This document shows positions 35,972-44,237 of a stretch of DNA of 64,000 nucleotides, one piece after another. The stretch is from CAIKLP01 sp965279595 (GTDB taxonomy: Bacteria; Bacteroidota; Bacteroidia; Sphingobacteriales; Sphingobacteriaceae), in the NCBI GenBank assembly GCA_965279595.1, contig OZ257246.1:310001-374000 (forward strand). The letters are read 5' to 3'. Positions within the stretch are counted from its first letter, which is position 1. The number at the start of each line of letters is the position of its first letter. A program made the position numbers and the translations under genes. The notes under the pieces were generated by a model. It did not search any database and had not been told where the DNA came from. It saw nothing but the letters and a program-made list of their open reading frames with translations.

Positions 35972-36065
35972 ATAAATAATTTTTATTTTTCTTCTATAAC
36001 ATTTCTTGTCAATGCTTATGCCAACTTAACAATTAAGTCATATTTGCGACATCCAGACCTATAAA

Positions 36066-36097
36066 ACAAAAAAAACGACATTTTTCGGTGTCGTTTT
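36066..36097 (-). terminator. Rho-independent terminator of the DUF4249-like lipoprotein gene
   Basis: AAAACGACA (36072-36080) pairs with TGTCGTTTT (36089-36097) over eight bases; the minus strand then runs into eight or more T. Confidence 0.85.
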
Positions 36098-36117
36098 GTC
36101 ATAAAATTAGATTGATT

Positions 36118-37182
36118 CTATCTAAATCCTAAGTCGTTACTCCCAGCATCACGTCCGGTTATAGTACCTTCTTTTAATATAAATATTGCATCCTGACTTA
36201 AATTAGTTTTACGAACATCATTAAAAACTTTATTCATTCTAGTTGAAAAAATACCTAATCCATTTTCAATATTAGTGTACTCAGGTCGTACGTCACTTAA
36301 TCCATCTGAAGAGTTGTTAATTTCGATATATCTACTCAATTCCTCACCTGCAACGTTAAAATAAAATTCTATAGGAGAAATGTACTCTCTTCGAGCAGCA
36401 GCATCTTCTAATGGATCCAATTTATTCTGAAGATATGTAAAGAAAAATTCTCCTGATAGGTTGTAATTCAACTCCGCTTGTCCAGAAGAATTGCTGGTTT
36501 TAACATTTGTAAACATAGGCATATCCAGGAATTTTTCTTCCGAAGTTCCTAGTTGGTCATTTACTTCTCTATACTTAAACCTTAACTTACATGTATACAT
36601 TTTACCATTAACTGCACCAGCCCATTTTAACGGATGAGATAAATATTTGATACTTGCTTTACTATATAATTTCAATTCATTTTGAACTCCTTTGAATTGA
36701 AAATCAGCTACAACAGGGGCTGTCGTTCTTGCAATTAATTTCCTGTCTGCTTGCCTTCTAACAATTAATTCATAGCTTGCCCAAACAGTATCTCTACCAT
36801 TAAGTATGTATTTTAATTTGTAACCAGATGGTGTTCTATAATACAAATTATTTGCATTGAAATTTCCTGCAGTTTTATTTAAATAGCACGTGTCTAACTG
36901 AATACTATCAATTGTAGTTGATCCGGAAAATCTTCCATATAATTTAACTTCTAATGGGTAAGGTAGCAAGTTCGAATCAGCTACAGCACCTGCATCATAA
37001 GCACTACCTTCATTATTCAAATAGGCTTTATTTATTTTGATATATTGAACTGAATCGTCTTTGTTCAACATTCCATAGATTATTGGAATTTCTTTGTATG
37101 GAGCAGTTACATCAAAATCAGTTGAACATGAAAACATTCCAAATGACAAACAAACAACTAAAAAATAAATTAACTTTTTCAT
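36118..37182 (-). CDS. DUF4249-like lipoprotein
   Basis: A 354-residue lipoprotein from ATG 37182; the frame reaches 37221 only through a TTG. The signal is MKKLIYFLVVCLSFGMFSC with acylated Cys19. The mature part begins with FDVTAPYKEIPIIYGMLNKDD and continues through repeated beta strands; YTNIENGLGIFSTR near residue 310 is the feature shared with DUF4249 proteins. Those are often encoded next to TonB-dependent receptors, but none is adjacent here. It is probably an outer-membrane-associated protein of unknown role. It lies between the ribosomal cluster and dnaK and has its own terminator. Confidence 0.7.
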   Translation of the reverse strand: MKKLIYFLVVCLSFGMFSCSTDFDVTAPYKEIPIIYGMLNKDDSVQYIKINKAYLNNEGSAYDAGAVADSNLLPYPLEVKLYGRFSGSTTIDSIQLDTCYLNKTAGNFNANNLYYRTPSGYKLKYILNGRDTVWASYELIVRRQADRKLIARTTAPVVADFQFKGVQNELKLYSKASIKYLSHPLKWAGAVNGKMYTCKLRFKYREVNDQLGTSEEKFLDMPMFTNVKTSNSSGQAELNYNLSGEFFFTYLQNKLDPLEDAAARREYISPIEFYFNVAGEELSRYIEINNSSDGLSDVRPEYTNIENGLGIFSTRMNKVFNDVRKTNLSQDAIFILKEGTITGRDAGSNDLGFR

Positions 37183-37265
37183 TCTATTATAAAAGTACAA
37201 GATGCGAATAAATAGGCACAAAAATGAAGCCGAAATATTTTTTTACGAAAAACAGACCCAAATAA

Positions 37266-37295
37266 AAAGGGATACAACCGTAGTTATATCCCTTT
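37266..37295 (-). terminator. Terminator of the ribosomal protein cluster
   Basis: AAAGGGATA (37266-37274) pairs with TATCCCTTT (37287-37295) around 12 bases, followed on the minus strand by a T-rich tract. It lies 20 bases after the rplQ stop. Confidence 0.75.
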
Positions 37296-37314
37296 AAGTT
37301 TTTTATTTGAAAGA

Positions 37315-37800
37315 TTATTCTTCTGATTTTGTTTCTTCAGCTACTGTAGCTTCAGTTACAGGAGCATCAGCTTTCTTCTTAGCTCTACCACGACGAGTAG
37401 TTGCTTTTTCTGTTTTACCAGCTTTGCTTGATAACATCAATTCATTGTAGTCAACCAATTCAATGAAACACATTTCAGCATTATCACCAATACGATTTCC
37501 AGTTTTAATGATACGAGTGTATCCTCCTGGTCTATCAGCAATTTTCACTGCAATATCTCTAAATAATATAGAAATTGCTTCTTTGTCTTGTAGGTAACTA
37601 AATACCACACGACGGTTGTTTGTACTATCTTCTTTTGATTTCGTCAACAAAGGTTCAACATACGCACGTAATGCCTTACCTTTTGCAAGGGTAGTAGTTA
37701 TACGTTTGTGTAGAATTAATGAAGTAGCCATATTAGCTAACATCGCTCTTCTATGCGGTGTTGTTCTTCCTAAGTGATTAATTTTTTTACCGTGTCTCAT
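37315..37800 (-). CDS. rplQ: 50S ribosomal protein L17
   Basis: A 161-residue protein. The conserved core (residues 1-120) opens with MRHGKKINHLGRTTPHRRAMLANMA and includes RITTTLAKGKALRAYVEPLLT and DRPGGYTRIIKTGNRIGDNAEMCFIELV. L17 binds 23S rRNA near the exit tunnel. The core is followed by about 40 residues of Lys/Ala/Thr then Glu-rich tail, longer than in E. coli (127 aa) but usual in Bacteroidota. It is the last gene of the cluster. Confidence 0.97.
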   Translation of the reverse strand: MRHGKKINHLGRTTPHRRAMLANMATSLILHKRITTTLAKGKALRAYVEPLLTKSKEDSTNNRRVVFSYLQDKEAISILFRDIAVKIADRPGGYTRIIKTGNRIGDNAEMCFIELVDYNELMLSSKAGKTEKATTRRGRAKKKADAPVTEATVAEETKSEE

Positions 37801-37868
37801 TTCTTTTTATTTGTGCATACCGTTCCGTCATAGCGGAGGAATTATGCCTCGTTAACATTTAGTTAAAT

Positions 37869-37885
37869 CAGTTATTAAATAACTG
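37869..37885. other. Palindrome between rpoA and rplQ
   Basis: CAGTTATT and AATAACTG (37869-37876 and 37878-37885) form a perfect inverted repeat in the 95-base rpoA-rplQ gap. It could be a weak hairpin affecting expression of rplQ; its role is unknown. Confidence 0.4.
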
Positions 37886-37895
37886 ACCGGAATTT

Positions 37896-38888
37896 TTATT
37901 CTTCGTCTAATTTATATTTCGAAAGGTTCATCCCGAAAGACAATCCTTTAGACTTTACTAATTCTTGAATTTCAGTTAAAGATTTTTTACCAAAATTTCT
38001 GAACTTCAACATATCAGCAACATCATAAGTTACTAAATCAGCTAAAGTACGGATATCAGCAGCTTTCAAGCAATTCAATGCTCTTACAGAAAGATCCATA
38101 TCAACTAATTCTGTTTTCAAGATTTTACGCATATGTAAAATTTCTTCGTCAACTTCATTAGTTTGTTCTTTAGCTTGAGTTTCTAACATGATACGCTCAT
38201 CAGAGAATAACATGAAATGTTGAATCAAGATTTTAGCAGCTTCTTTCAATGCATCTTCTGGATGAATTGAACCATCTGTAGAAATGTCAATGATTAATTT
38301 CTCGTAGTCAGTTTTTTGCTCAACACGATAATTCTCAATGCTGTATTTTACATTTTTAATTGGAGTATAAATTGAATCAATTGCAATTACTCCAACAACT
38401 GCATTTTCATTTTTATTTTCTTCAGCAGCGATATATCCTCTACCTTTTGAAACAGAAATCTCCATTTCTAAAGTAACATTAGCGTTCATATTACAAACTA
38501 CTAAATCAGGATTTAAAACCGTAAAATTATTAGAGAACTTAGTGATATCACCAGCTGTGAAAGCATCTTGTCCTTTGATAACTACAAATATTTTTTCTGA
38601 ATCACCGCTATCACCAGTTTTCTTAAAACGAACTTGTTTCAAGTTTAAAATGATATCAGTAACATCTTCTACAACACCTTTAATTGTAGAGAACTCATGA
38701 GAAACTCCTGAGAACTTTACGGATGTAATAGCGTACCCTTCAAGAGAAGAAAGTAAAATTCTTCTTAATGCATTACCGATCGTAATACCGAAACCTGGTT
38801 CCAATGGACGAAATTCAAACGATCCATCGAAATCAGTTGATTTCTGCATAATTACTCTATCCGGTTTTTGGAATGCTAATATGGCCAT
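37896..38888 (-). CDS. rpoA: DNA-directed RNA polymerase subunit alpha
   Basis: A 330-residue alpha subunit. The N-terminal domain (about 1-230), which dimerises and starts core assembly, includes GFGITIGNALRRILLSSLEGYAI. The C-terminal domain (about 255-325), which binds UP elements and activators, includes LNCLKAADIRTLADLVTYDVADMLKFRNFGKKSLTEIQELV. The length is normal. It lies between rpsD and rplQ, as in most bacteria. Confidence 0.98.
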   Translation of the reverse strand: MAILAFQKPDRVIMQKSTDFDGSFEFRPLEPGFGITIGNALRRILLSSLEGYAITSVKFSGVSHEFSTIKGVVEDVTDIILNLKQVRFKKTGDSGDSEKIFVVIKGQDAFTAGDITKFSNNFTVLNPDLVVCNMNANVTLEMEISVSKGRGYIAAEENKNENAVVGVIAIDSIYTPIKNVKYSIENYRVEQKTDYEKLIIDISTDGSIHPEDALKEAAKILIQHFMLFSDERIMLETQAKEQTNEVDEEILHMRKILKTELVDMDLSVRALNCLKAADIRTLADLVTYDVADMLKFRNFGKKSLTEIQELVKSKGLSFGMNLSKYKLDEE

Positions 38889-38974
38889 TAATTTATATGT
38901 TAAATGTTATTTTTCTTTTTATTAGTGCCTTGAAATTTTCAAATAATTCAAAAGCAATTTCAATTAGTGATCGC

Positions 38975-39583
38975 TTATTTAGAGTATAACTCGACAATTA
39001 GCTGTTCTTTAATATTCTCAGGAATATCAACACGTTCAGGTGCAGATAAGAATTTTCCAGTCATTGTAGATCTGTCTAATTCTAACCAAGTATATTTAGA
39101 AACTCTAGTAGCAGCTAATGCTTCGTTAATTGATTCTAATGCTTGTGATTTCTCTCTTACTGCGATAATATCACCAGGACGTAAAGAGTAAGAAGGAATG
39201 TTCACGATATCACCATTAACAGTAATGTGTTTATGCGAAACCAATTGACGAGCCGCTCTACGAGAACCAGCAATACCTAAACGGTAAACGGTATTATCTA
39301 AACGTGCCTCTAAAAATTTCAATAAGTTTTCACCAGTAATTCCATGCTTTCTATGAGCTTTTTCGAATAAGTTTTCGAATTGCTTTTCTAAAACTCCGTA
39401 GATGTATTTAGCTTTTTGCTTCTCCATTAATTGGATAGCATATTCCGATTGCTTACCGCGTTTCTTAGACAAACCATGTTGCCCTGGAGGATAGTTTTTT
39501 CTTTCTAACGCTTTGTCTGGTCCGTAAATAGCTTCACGAAACTTACGCGCAATTTTTGATTTTGGTCCTGTATATCTTGCCAT
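38975..39583 (-). CDS. rpsD: 30S ribosomal protein S4
   Basis: A 202-residue primary 16S rRNA-binding protein. It begins MARYTGPKSKIARKFREAIYG and carries the S4 RNA-binding segment LEARLDNTVYRLGIAGSRRAARQLVSHKHITVNG. No zinc-binding Cys cluster is present in the N-terminus. In E. coli S4 represses its own operon; here a hairpin lies in the 123-base gap directly upstream, but a regulatory link is only a guess. Confidence 0.98.
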   Translation of the reverse strand: MARYTGPKSKIARKFREAIYGPDKALERKNYPPGQHGLSKKRGKQSEYAIQLMEKQKAKYIYGVLEKQFENLFEKAHRKHGITGENLLKFLEARLDNTVYRLGIAGSRRAARQLVSHKHITVNGDIVNIPSYSLRPGDIIAVREKSQALESINEALAATRVSKYTWLELDRSTMTGKFLSAPERVDIPENIKEQLIVELYSK

Positions 39584-39660
39584 TTTTGTTTGAATTAGTT
39601 ACTCTTAGCTAAATACCACCGTGGTACTTAGTATAACTAATAATTTTTTTTATTTACAAC

Positions 39661-39692
39661 AAAATGTGATAGCCTTTCGGGTACCACATTTT
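39661..39692 (-). promoter_or_regulatory. Hairpin in the rpsK-rpsD gap, possible S4 leader element
   Basis: On the minus strand AAAATGTG (from 39692 to 39685) pairs with CACATTTT (39668-39661); the stem continues imperfectly to a loop containing CGAAAG. It is not followed by a long T-run, so it is more likely an RNA structure than a terminator. Confidence 0.45.
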
Positions 39693-39706
39693 GCAATGCT
39701 TTTTAA

Positions 39707-40099
39707 TTAAACTCTTCTCTTTTTAGGAGGGCGACAACCATTATGTGGAAGTGGCGTAATGTCTTTGATTAGGGTAACTTCAATACCAGAGTTTTGAAGT
39801 GTACGAATCGCTGATTCACGTCCTGAACCCGGACCTTTAACAAAAACTTCTACTTTTCTCAATCCTAAATCATGAGCTGTTTTTGCACACTCTCCTGCTG
39901 CCATTTGAGCTGCATATGGAGTGTTTTTCTTTGATCCTTTAAATCCCATCTTACCAGCAGAAGCCCAAGAAATAACTTGTCCTTGCGTGTTAGTTAAAGA
40001 GATGATGATATTGTTAAAAGTAGCACTTATATGAGCTTCACCTACTGGTTCAACTACAACTACTCTTTTCTTAGTAACTTTTTTACCTGTCTTTGCCAT
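39707..40099 (-). CDS. rpsK: 30S ribosomal protein S11
   Basis: A 130-residue platform protein of the small subunit. Core features are GEAHISATFNNIIISLTNTQGQVISWASAGKMGFKGSKKNTPYAAQ and the C-terminal GIEVTLIKDITPLPHNGCRPPKKRRV, which binds 16S rRNA near the mRNA exit. The N-terminus is Lys/Val-rich. It is 12 bases downstream of rpsM. The longer gap after it (123 bases) holds a hairpin before rpsD. Confidence 0.98.
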   Translation of the reverse strand: MAKTGKKVTKKRVVVVEPVGEAHISATFNNIIISLTNTQGQVISWASAGKMGFKGSKKNTPYAAQMAAGECAKTAHDLGLRKVEVFVKGPGSGRESAIRTLQNSGIEVTLIKDITPLPHNGCRPPKKRRV

Positions 40100-40111
40100 A
40101 ATTACTTACAA

Positions 40112-40489
40112 TTACTTAGTTGCTTTTTTCTTACCAGCAACTGTTTTACGTTTACCTTTACGAGTTCTAGAGTTGTTCTTAGTTCTTTGTCCACGTACTG
40201 GTAGACCTTTTCTATGACGAAGTCCTCTGTAACATCCGATATCCATCAAACGTTTGATATTCAACTGAACTTCTGAACGAAGTGCACCTTCTACCTTTAC
40301 TTGATCATTAATAATATTACGTATTGCTGTTAACTGATCATCTGACCAATCTTGAACCTTCGTATTGAAATCAATACTTGCTTCTTTTAAAATACGTTGT
40401 GCGGTAGAACGGCCAATACCATAAATGTATGTTAAACCTATTTCTCCTCTTTTGTTTTTTGGTAAATCAATACCTGCGATCCTTGCCAT
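40112..40489 (-). CDS. rpsM: 30S ribosomal protein S13
   Basis: A 125-residue head protein of the small subunit. ARIAGIDLPKNKRGEIGLTYIYGIGRSTAQRIL is the classical N-terminal helix-two-turn-helix region; GCYRGLRHRKGLPVRGQRTKNNSRTRKGKRKTV forms the basic tail that reaches the P-site tRNA. It follows rpmJ and precedes rpsK by 12 bases. Confidence 0.98.
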   Translation of the reverse strand: MARIAGIDLPKNKRGEIGLTYIYGIGRSTAQRILKEASIDFNTKVQDWSDDQLTAIRNIINDQVKVEGALRSEVQLNIKRLMDIGCYRGLRHRKGLPVRGQRTKNNSRTRKGKRKTVAGKKKATK

Positions 40490-40538
40490 TTGTTAATGTA
40501 TGTTTCTTAACGACCTAAATTACTATTCTAATCAAAAA

Positions 40539-40655
40539 TTAACCTTGACGTTGTTTATACTTCGGGTTTTTTTTATTGATTACGTAAAGCTTTCCATTGC
40601 GTCTAATGATTTTACAATCTACGCTTCTCTTCTTAATTGATGCTTTAACTTTCAT
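40539..40655 (-). CDS. rpmJ: 50S ribosomal protein L36 (zinc-free form)
   Basis: A 38-residue protein read from ATG 40655 to TAA at 40539. It begins MKVKASIKKRSVDCKIIRR and ends LYVINKKNPKYKQRQG, the standard L36 sequence. Only one Cys (residue 14) of the CCCH zinc ligand set is present, so it is the C-minus type that does not bind zinc, as is usual in Bacteroidota. It lies between infA and rpsM, its standard place. Confidence 0.95.
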   Translation of the reverse strand: MKVKASIKKRSVDCKIIRRNGKLYVINKKNPKYKQRQG

Positions 40656-40695
40656 CTTGTTTTATTTTAATTTTTATGTCCTTACGAACTTTTTA

Positions 40696-40914
40696 TTATT
40701 TGTAACGGTAGGTTATTCTACCTTTTGTTAAATCATACGGTGACATCTCTAACTTCACTTTGTCTCCGGGAAGAATCTTAATATAATTCATCCTCATTTT
40801 TCCAGAAATATGTGCAATAATTTCATGCCCATTTTCCAGTTCTACTCTAAACATTGCATTTGACAATGCTTCTCTAATAACACCATCTTGCTCGATGGAG
40901 GCTTGTTTCGCCAT
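40696..40914 (-). CDS. infA: Translation initiation factor IF-1
   Basis: A 72-residue S1/OB-fold protein that binds the A site of the 30S subunit during initiation. AKQASIEQDGVIREALSNAMFRVELENGHEIIAHISGKMRMNYIKILPGDKV and the ending YDLTKGRITYRYK match the family over the full length. It is 5 bases downstream of map, and rpmJ follows. Confidence 0.98.
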   Translation of the reverse strand: MAKQASIEQDGVIREALSNAMFRVELENGHEIIAHISGKMRMNYIKILPGDKVKLEMSPYDLTKGRITYRYK

Positions 40915-40919
40915 TAATT

Positions 40920-41696
40920 TTATTTTTTATTTAATACTTCTTCTACAAATTCGAAAGATGACAGAATATCTGCTTTTCCCTTTCGTACTGCAACGGTATG
41001 TTCAAAATGTGCAGATACTTTTGCATCTTTTGTTTTAATCGTCCACCCATCTTTATCTTGCCAAATTGGAGCTTTTCCGAAATTAATCATTGGTTCAATC
41101 GCAATCACTAATCCATCTAACATTTTCAAACCAACTCCTCTTTTTCCATAGTTTGGAACTTCAGGTTTTTCATGTAAATTTTTTCCAATCCCATGTCCAA
41201 CTAATTCCTTCACTACTCCATATCCGTGCTTTTCAGCATGCTCTTGAATAGCATAAGATAAATCTCCTATTCGCATTCCAACAACTGCTTTCTCTATTCC
41301 TTTATATAAACTCTCCTTCGTAACACGAAGTAAATGCTTAATTTCTTCTTTTACCTCTCCAACTTCAAAAGTATAGGCAGAATCTCCGTAATAACCATTT
41401 TTCAAAACTCCACAATCTACAGAAACAATGTCTCCATCTTCTAATGGTTTATTATTCGGAATACCATGCACTACCACTTCGTTCAACGAAATACATAATG
41501 AATTTGGAAAATCTCCATAACCTTTAAAGGCAGGTATTGCATTAGAGTCTTTAATAAACTCTTCTGCTCTACGATCTAATTCTAGAGGTGTAATACCTGG
41601 TCGAATTATTTTCGCTACTTCTGCTAAGGTTTTGCCAACAAGTAAAGAACTCTCTCTAATTAATTCAATTTCTTCAGCGCTTTTGTAAGTTATCAT
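40920..41696 (-). CDS. map: Methionine aminopeptidase, type I
   Basis: A 258-residue enzyme that removes the initiator methionine. Metal ligands of the pita-bread fold are visible: Asp in VSVDCGVLKNGYYGDSAYTF (both Asp), His in LVGHGIGKNLHEKPEVPNYG, Glu in IAIEPMINFG and Glu in SAHFEHTVAV. The absence of an insert or SH3-like extension makes it type Ia. It lies between secY and infA, the usual Bacteroidota/Firmicutes order; adk is not present here. Confidence 0.97.
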   Translation of the reverse strand: MITYKSAEEIELIRESSLLVGKTLAEVAKIIRPGITPLELDRRAEEFIKDSNAIPAFKGYGDFPNSLCISLNEVVVHGIPNNKPLEDGDIVSVDCGVLKNGYYGDSAYTFEVGEVKEEIKHLLRVTKESLYKGIEKAVVGMRIGDLSYAIQEHAEKHGYGVVKELVGHGIGKNLHEKPEVPNYGKRGVGLKMLDGLVIAIEPMINFGKAPIWQDKDGWTIKTKDAKVSAHFEHTVAVRKGKADILSSFEFVEEVLNKK

Positions 41697-41711
41697 ACAA
41701 TTACGCTAATA

Positions 41712-43040
41712 TTATATGGCTGCAGCACCAGCTGGTGTACGACCTTTAATGCGTCCAGTTTTCATCAAACCATCATAATGACGCATCAATAAATGACTTT
41801 CTATTTGTTGTAGTGTATCTAACACTACACCTACCATAATCAACAATGACGTCCCTCCATAGAAGTTTGCAAATTGACTATTGATTCCAACTATTACAGC
41901 GATTGAAGGCAAAATTGCAACAATTGCTAGGAATACAGAGCCTGGTAAAGTAATATGTGAAATAACTGAATCAATGAATTCTCCAGTTTTCTTACCTGGC
42001 TTTACACCTGGGATAAATCCGCCATTGCGTTTCATATCATCTGCCATTTGATTTGGATTAACAGTAATTGCAGTATAGAAATATGTGAATGCAATAATCA
42101 TGAATGCAAATAACAAATTGTATGATATTGAATTGGGGTTACCTAAGTTTGGCCCCATCCATTGTGCAAAACTTGATTCAGGTAAAAAAGAAGCTAAAGT
42201 TCCAGGGATAAACATAATTGCTTGCGCAAAGATGATTGGCATTACACCGGCAGCATTAACCTTTAATGGAATGTACTGACGAACACCACCATATTGTTTA
42301 TTTCCTACTATTCGTTTTGCATATTGAACTGGAATCTTACGAGTTCCTTGTACTAGTAGAATTACTAATATTACTACAAATGCCAAGGCAGCTAATTCAA
42401 TAATGAATGGAATTAATCCACCACCATTTACACCCATTCTTGAAACTAACTCAGATGAGAATGCTAATGGCAATTGTGCGATAATACCAATCATAATGAT
42501 CAATGAAATTCCATTTCCTAAACCTTTATCTGTAATTCTTTCACCTAACCACATTACAAACATGGTTCCAGTAGTTAGAATTAAGATTGAAGAAAGAGAG
42601 AACAAAAATGAATCAATCATGATAGCTTCTGCTGGAACTTGAGTCTTAATATATCCAATAGCTTGACCAGCAGTAATGAAAATAGTTAAATAACGAGTAA
42701 TTTGGTTGATTTTTTTTCGACCACTTTCACCTTCTTTTTGTAAGCGTTGGAAGTAAGGAATAACAATTCCAAACAATTGTACTACAATGGAAGCTGAAAT
42801 ATAAGGCATCACACCAAGTGCAAATACAGATGCACGTGCAAAAGAACCACCCGCAAACATATTTAATAAGCCTAGGATACCATCTTGTGCTTTAGTTCCA
42901 ATCAATGCTGGATCGATACCTGGAAGCACAATAAAAGAGCCTACTCGATAGATTAACAATAAAAGTAACGTATTAATAATACGTACTCTTAAATCTTCGA
43001 TTTTGAAAATATTTGTTAATGTAGAAATAAATCTCTTCAT
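41712..43040 (-). CDS. secY: Preprotein translocase subunit SecY
   Basis: A 442-residue inner-membrane channel with ten membrane helices. Typical segments are LRVRIINTLLLLLIYRVGSFIVLPGID, GVMPYISASIVVQLFGIVIPYFQRLQKEGESGRKKINQITRYLTI, and the cytosolic loop KRIVGNKQYGGVRQYIPLKVNAAGVMPIIFA with NPNQMADDMKRNGGFIPGVKPGKKT. It forms the Sec translocon with SecE and SecG. It follows rplO with four bases between. Confidence 0.98.
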   Translation of the reverse strand: MKRFISTLTNIFKIEDLRVRIINTLLLLLIYRVGSFIVLPGIDPALIGTKAQDGILGLLNMFAGGSFARASVFALGVMPYISASIVVQLFGIVIPYFQRLQKEGESGRKKINQITRYLTIFITAGQAIGYIKTQVPAEAIMIDSFLFSLSSILILTTGTMFVMWLGERITDKGLGNGISLIIMIGIIAQLPLAFSSELVSRMGVNGGGLIPFIIELAALAFVVILVILLVQGTRKIPVQYAKRIVGNKQYGGVRQYIPLKVNAAGVMPIIFAQAIMFIPGTLASFLPESSFAQWMGPNLGNPNSISYNLLFAFMIIAFTYFYTAITVNPNQMADDMKRNGGFIPGVKPGKKTGEFIDSVISHITLPGSVFLAIVAILPSIAVIVGINSQFANFYGGTSLLIMVGVVLDTLQQIESHLLMRHYDGLMKTGRIKGRTPAGAAAI

Positions 43041-43044
43041 GTAA

Positions 43045-43491
43045 TTATACAGTTACTGTTGTTCCACCTTGTGCTTCAATTGCAGCTTTTGCAGTAGCAG
43101 TAAATGCATGTGCTTTCACTTCAACTTTTGCTTTTAATTCGCCACGTCCTAAGATTTTTACTACATCTGATTTAGAAGCTAAGCCATGAGCTCTTAATAC
43201 TTCTAAGTCAATTACGCTTAGTGAAAACTTTTCAACTAGGCCTTGCAATACATCAAGGTTAACACCGGTATATTCTACGCGGTTAATATTTTTAAATCCG
43301 AACTTAGGAATACGACGTTGAAGAGGCATTTGTCCACCTTCAAAACCAACTTTAGTGGAAGTACCTGAACGAGAACCTGCTCCTTTGTGACCACGTGTAG
43401 AAGTTCCACCTCTACCTGATCCTGTACCTCTTCCTACGCGTTTAGCGTTTTTTACTGCTCCTTTAGCCGGCTGTAAGTTATTTAATTTCAT
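43045..43491 (-). CDS. rplO: 50S ribosomal protein L15
   Basis: A 148-residue protein. The Gly/Arg-rich N-terminal arm (KRVGRGTGSGRGGTSTRGHKGAGSRSG) threads into 23S rRNA; GFEGGQMPLQRRIPKFGFKN and the C-terminal globular part (IDLEVLRAHGLASKSDVVKILGRGELKAKVEVKAHAFT) follow. It is separated from the broken rpmD by 34 bases. Confidence 0.97.
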   Translation of the reverse strand: MKLNNLQPAKGAVKNAKRVGRGTGSGRGGTSTRGHKGAGSRSGTSTKVGFEGGQMPLQRRIPKFGFKNINRVEYTGVNLDVLQGLVEKFSLSVIDLEVLRAHGLASKSDVVKILGRGELKAKVEVKAHAFTATAKAAIEAQGGTTVTV

Positions 43492-43525
43492 TTCTGTTTA
43501 TTTAGTGCCTTTCGGCTTCAAACAA

Positions 43526-43704
43526 TTAAATATTTTCTACTTTAATCAAGTGGTTCACTTTAGCAACCATTCCCAAATTTGAGGAGTAGCTTCTACTTCA
43601 ACAGCTTGATTCATTTTTCTTAGACCTAAAGCAAACATTGTTTTCTTTTGTCTAAGGCTTCTGTCTATGACACTTTTTGTTTGTGTGATTTTTATCTTCG
43701 ACAT
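43526..43704 (-). pseudogene. rpmD: 50S ribosomal protein L30, apparent single-base frameshift
   Basis: From ATG 43704 the frame reads MSKIKITQTKSVIDRS, then MFALGLRKMNQAVEVEATPQIW, a clear L30 up to residue 44. It then runs into unrelated codons and a TGA at 43555-43557 (49 residues). The missing C-terminus GMVAKVNHLIKVENI is encoded, without interruption, in the neighbouring frame from ATG 43570 to TAA at 43526. The two frames meet at a GGG run (43571-43574 area on the minus strand: TGGGAATG); one extra G would give a 59-residue normal L30. Either a base was lost in the sequence/assembly or L30 is truncated. Confidence 0.85.
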
Positions 43705-43708
43705 AATC

Positions 43709-44227
43709 TTAACCGTTAAATACTTTATTCAATGAAACACCTCTATGTTGTGCTACTGTTATTGCATCTCTCATTTGAGCTAATGCATCAACTGTTGCTT
43801 TTACCACGTTATGTGGGTTTGATGAACCTTTAGATTTTGCTAATACGTCTGTAACTCCAGCACTTTCTAATACTGCACGCATTGCACCACCTGCAATTAC
43901 TCCTGTTCCATGTGATGCTGGTTTTAAAAACACATAACCACCTGAATATTTTCCGTATTGCTCGTGAGGTACAGTACCTTTGTGAATTGGCACTTTAATC
44001 AAATTCTTTTTAGCATCATCAATACCTTTAGTAATAGCTTCTGTTACTTCTTTCGCTTTTCCTAAACCGTATCCTACTACTCCGTTTTCATCACCAACCA
44101 CAACGATTGCCGAGAAGCTGAATGTACGACCACCTTTGGTAACTTTAGCTACACGCTGAATACTTACCAATTTGTCTTTTAATTCAATATCAGTAGTTTT
44201 TACTCTTTTTATATTTGCTGTTGACAT
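43709..44227 (-). CDS. rpsE: 30S ribosomal protein S5
   Basis: A 172-residue protein from ATG 44227; an upstream extension to 44266 would overlap rplR and adds atypical residues. ELKDKLVSIQRVAKVTKGGRTFSFSAIVVVGDENGVVGYGLGKAKEV and KGTVPHEQYGKYSGGYVFLKPASHGTGVIAGGAMRAVLESAGVTDVLAKSKGSSNPHNVVKAT are the standard double-stranded RNA-binding and C-terminal domains. It lies 10 bases downstream of rplR and is followed after 4 bases by rpmD. Confidence 0.97.
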   Translation of the reverse strand: MSTANIKRVKTTDIELKDKLVSIQRVAKVTKGGRTFSFSAIVVVGDENGVVGYGLGKAKEVTEAITKGIDDAKKNLIKVPIHKGTVPHEQYGKYSGGYVFLKPASHGTGVIAGGAMRAVLESAGVTDVLAKSKGSSNPHNVVKATVDALAQMRDAITVAQHRGVSLNKVFNG

Positions 44228-44237
44228 GTTCTGATTT

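Noticed and set aside
35972..36060. CIRCE operator upstream of dnaK
   Set aside because: No TTAGCACTC-N9-GAGTGCTAA-like repeat is present; only a short CTTAA/TTAAG palindrome is seen.
43555..43590. Programmed -1 frameshifting to make full L30
   Set aside because: A -1 shift after TGG would restore the frame, but the zero-frame codons ATT TGG GAA do not form a canonical X XXY YYZ slippery site and no stimulatory structure is obvious. A lost base is simpler.
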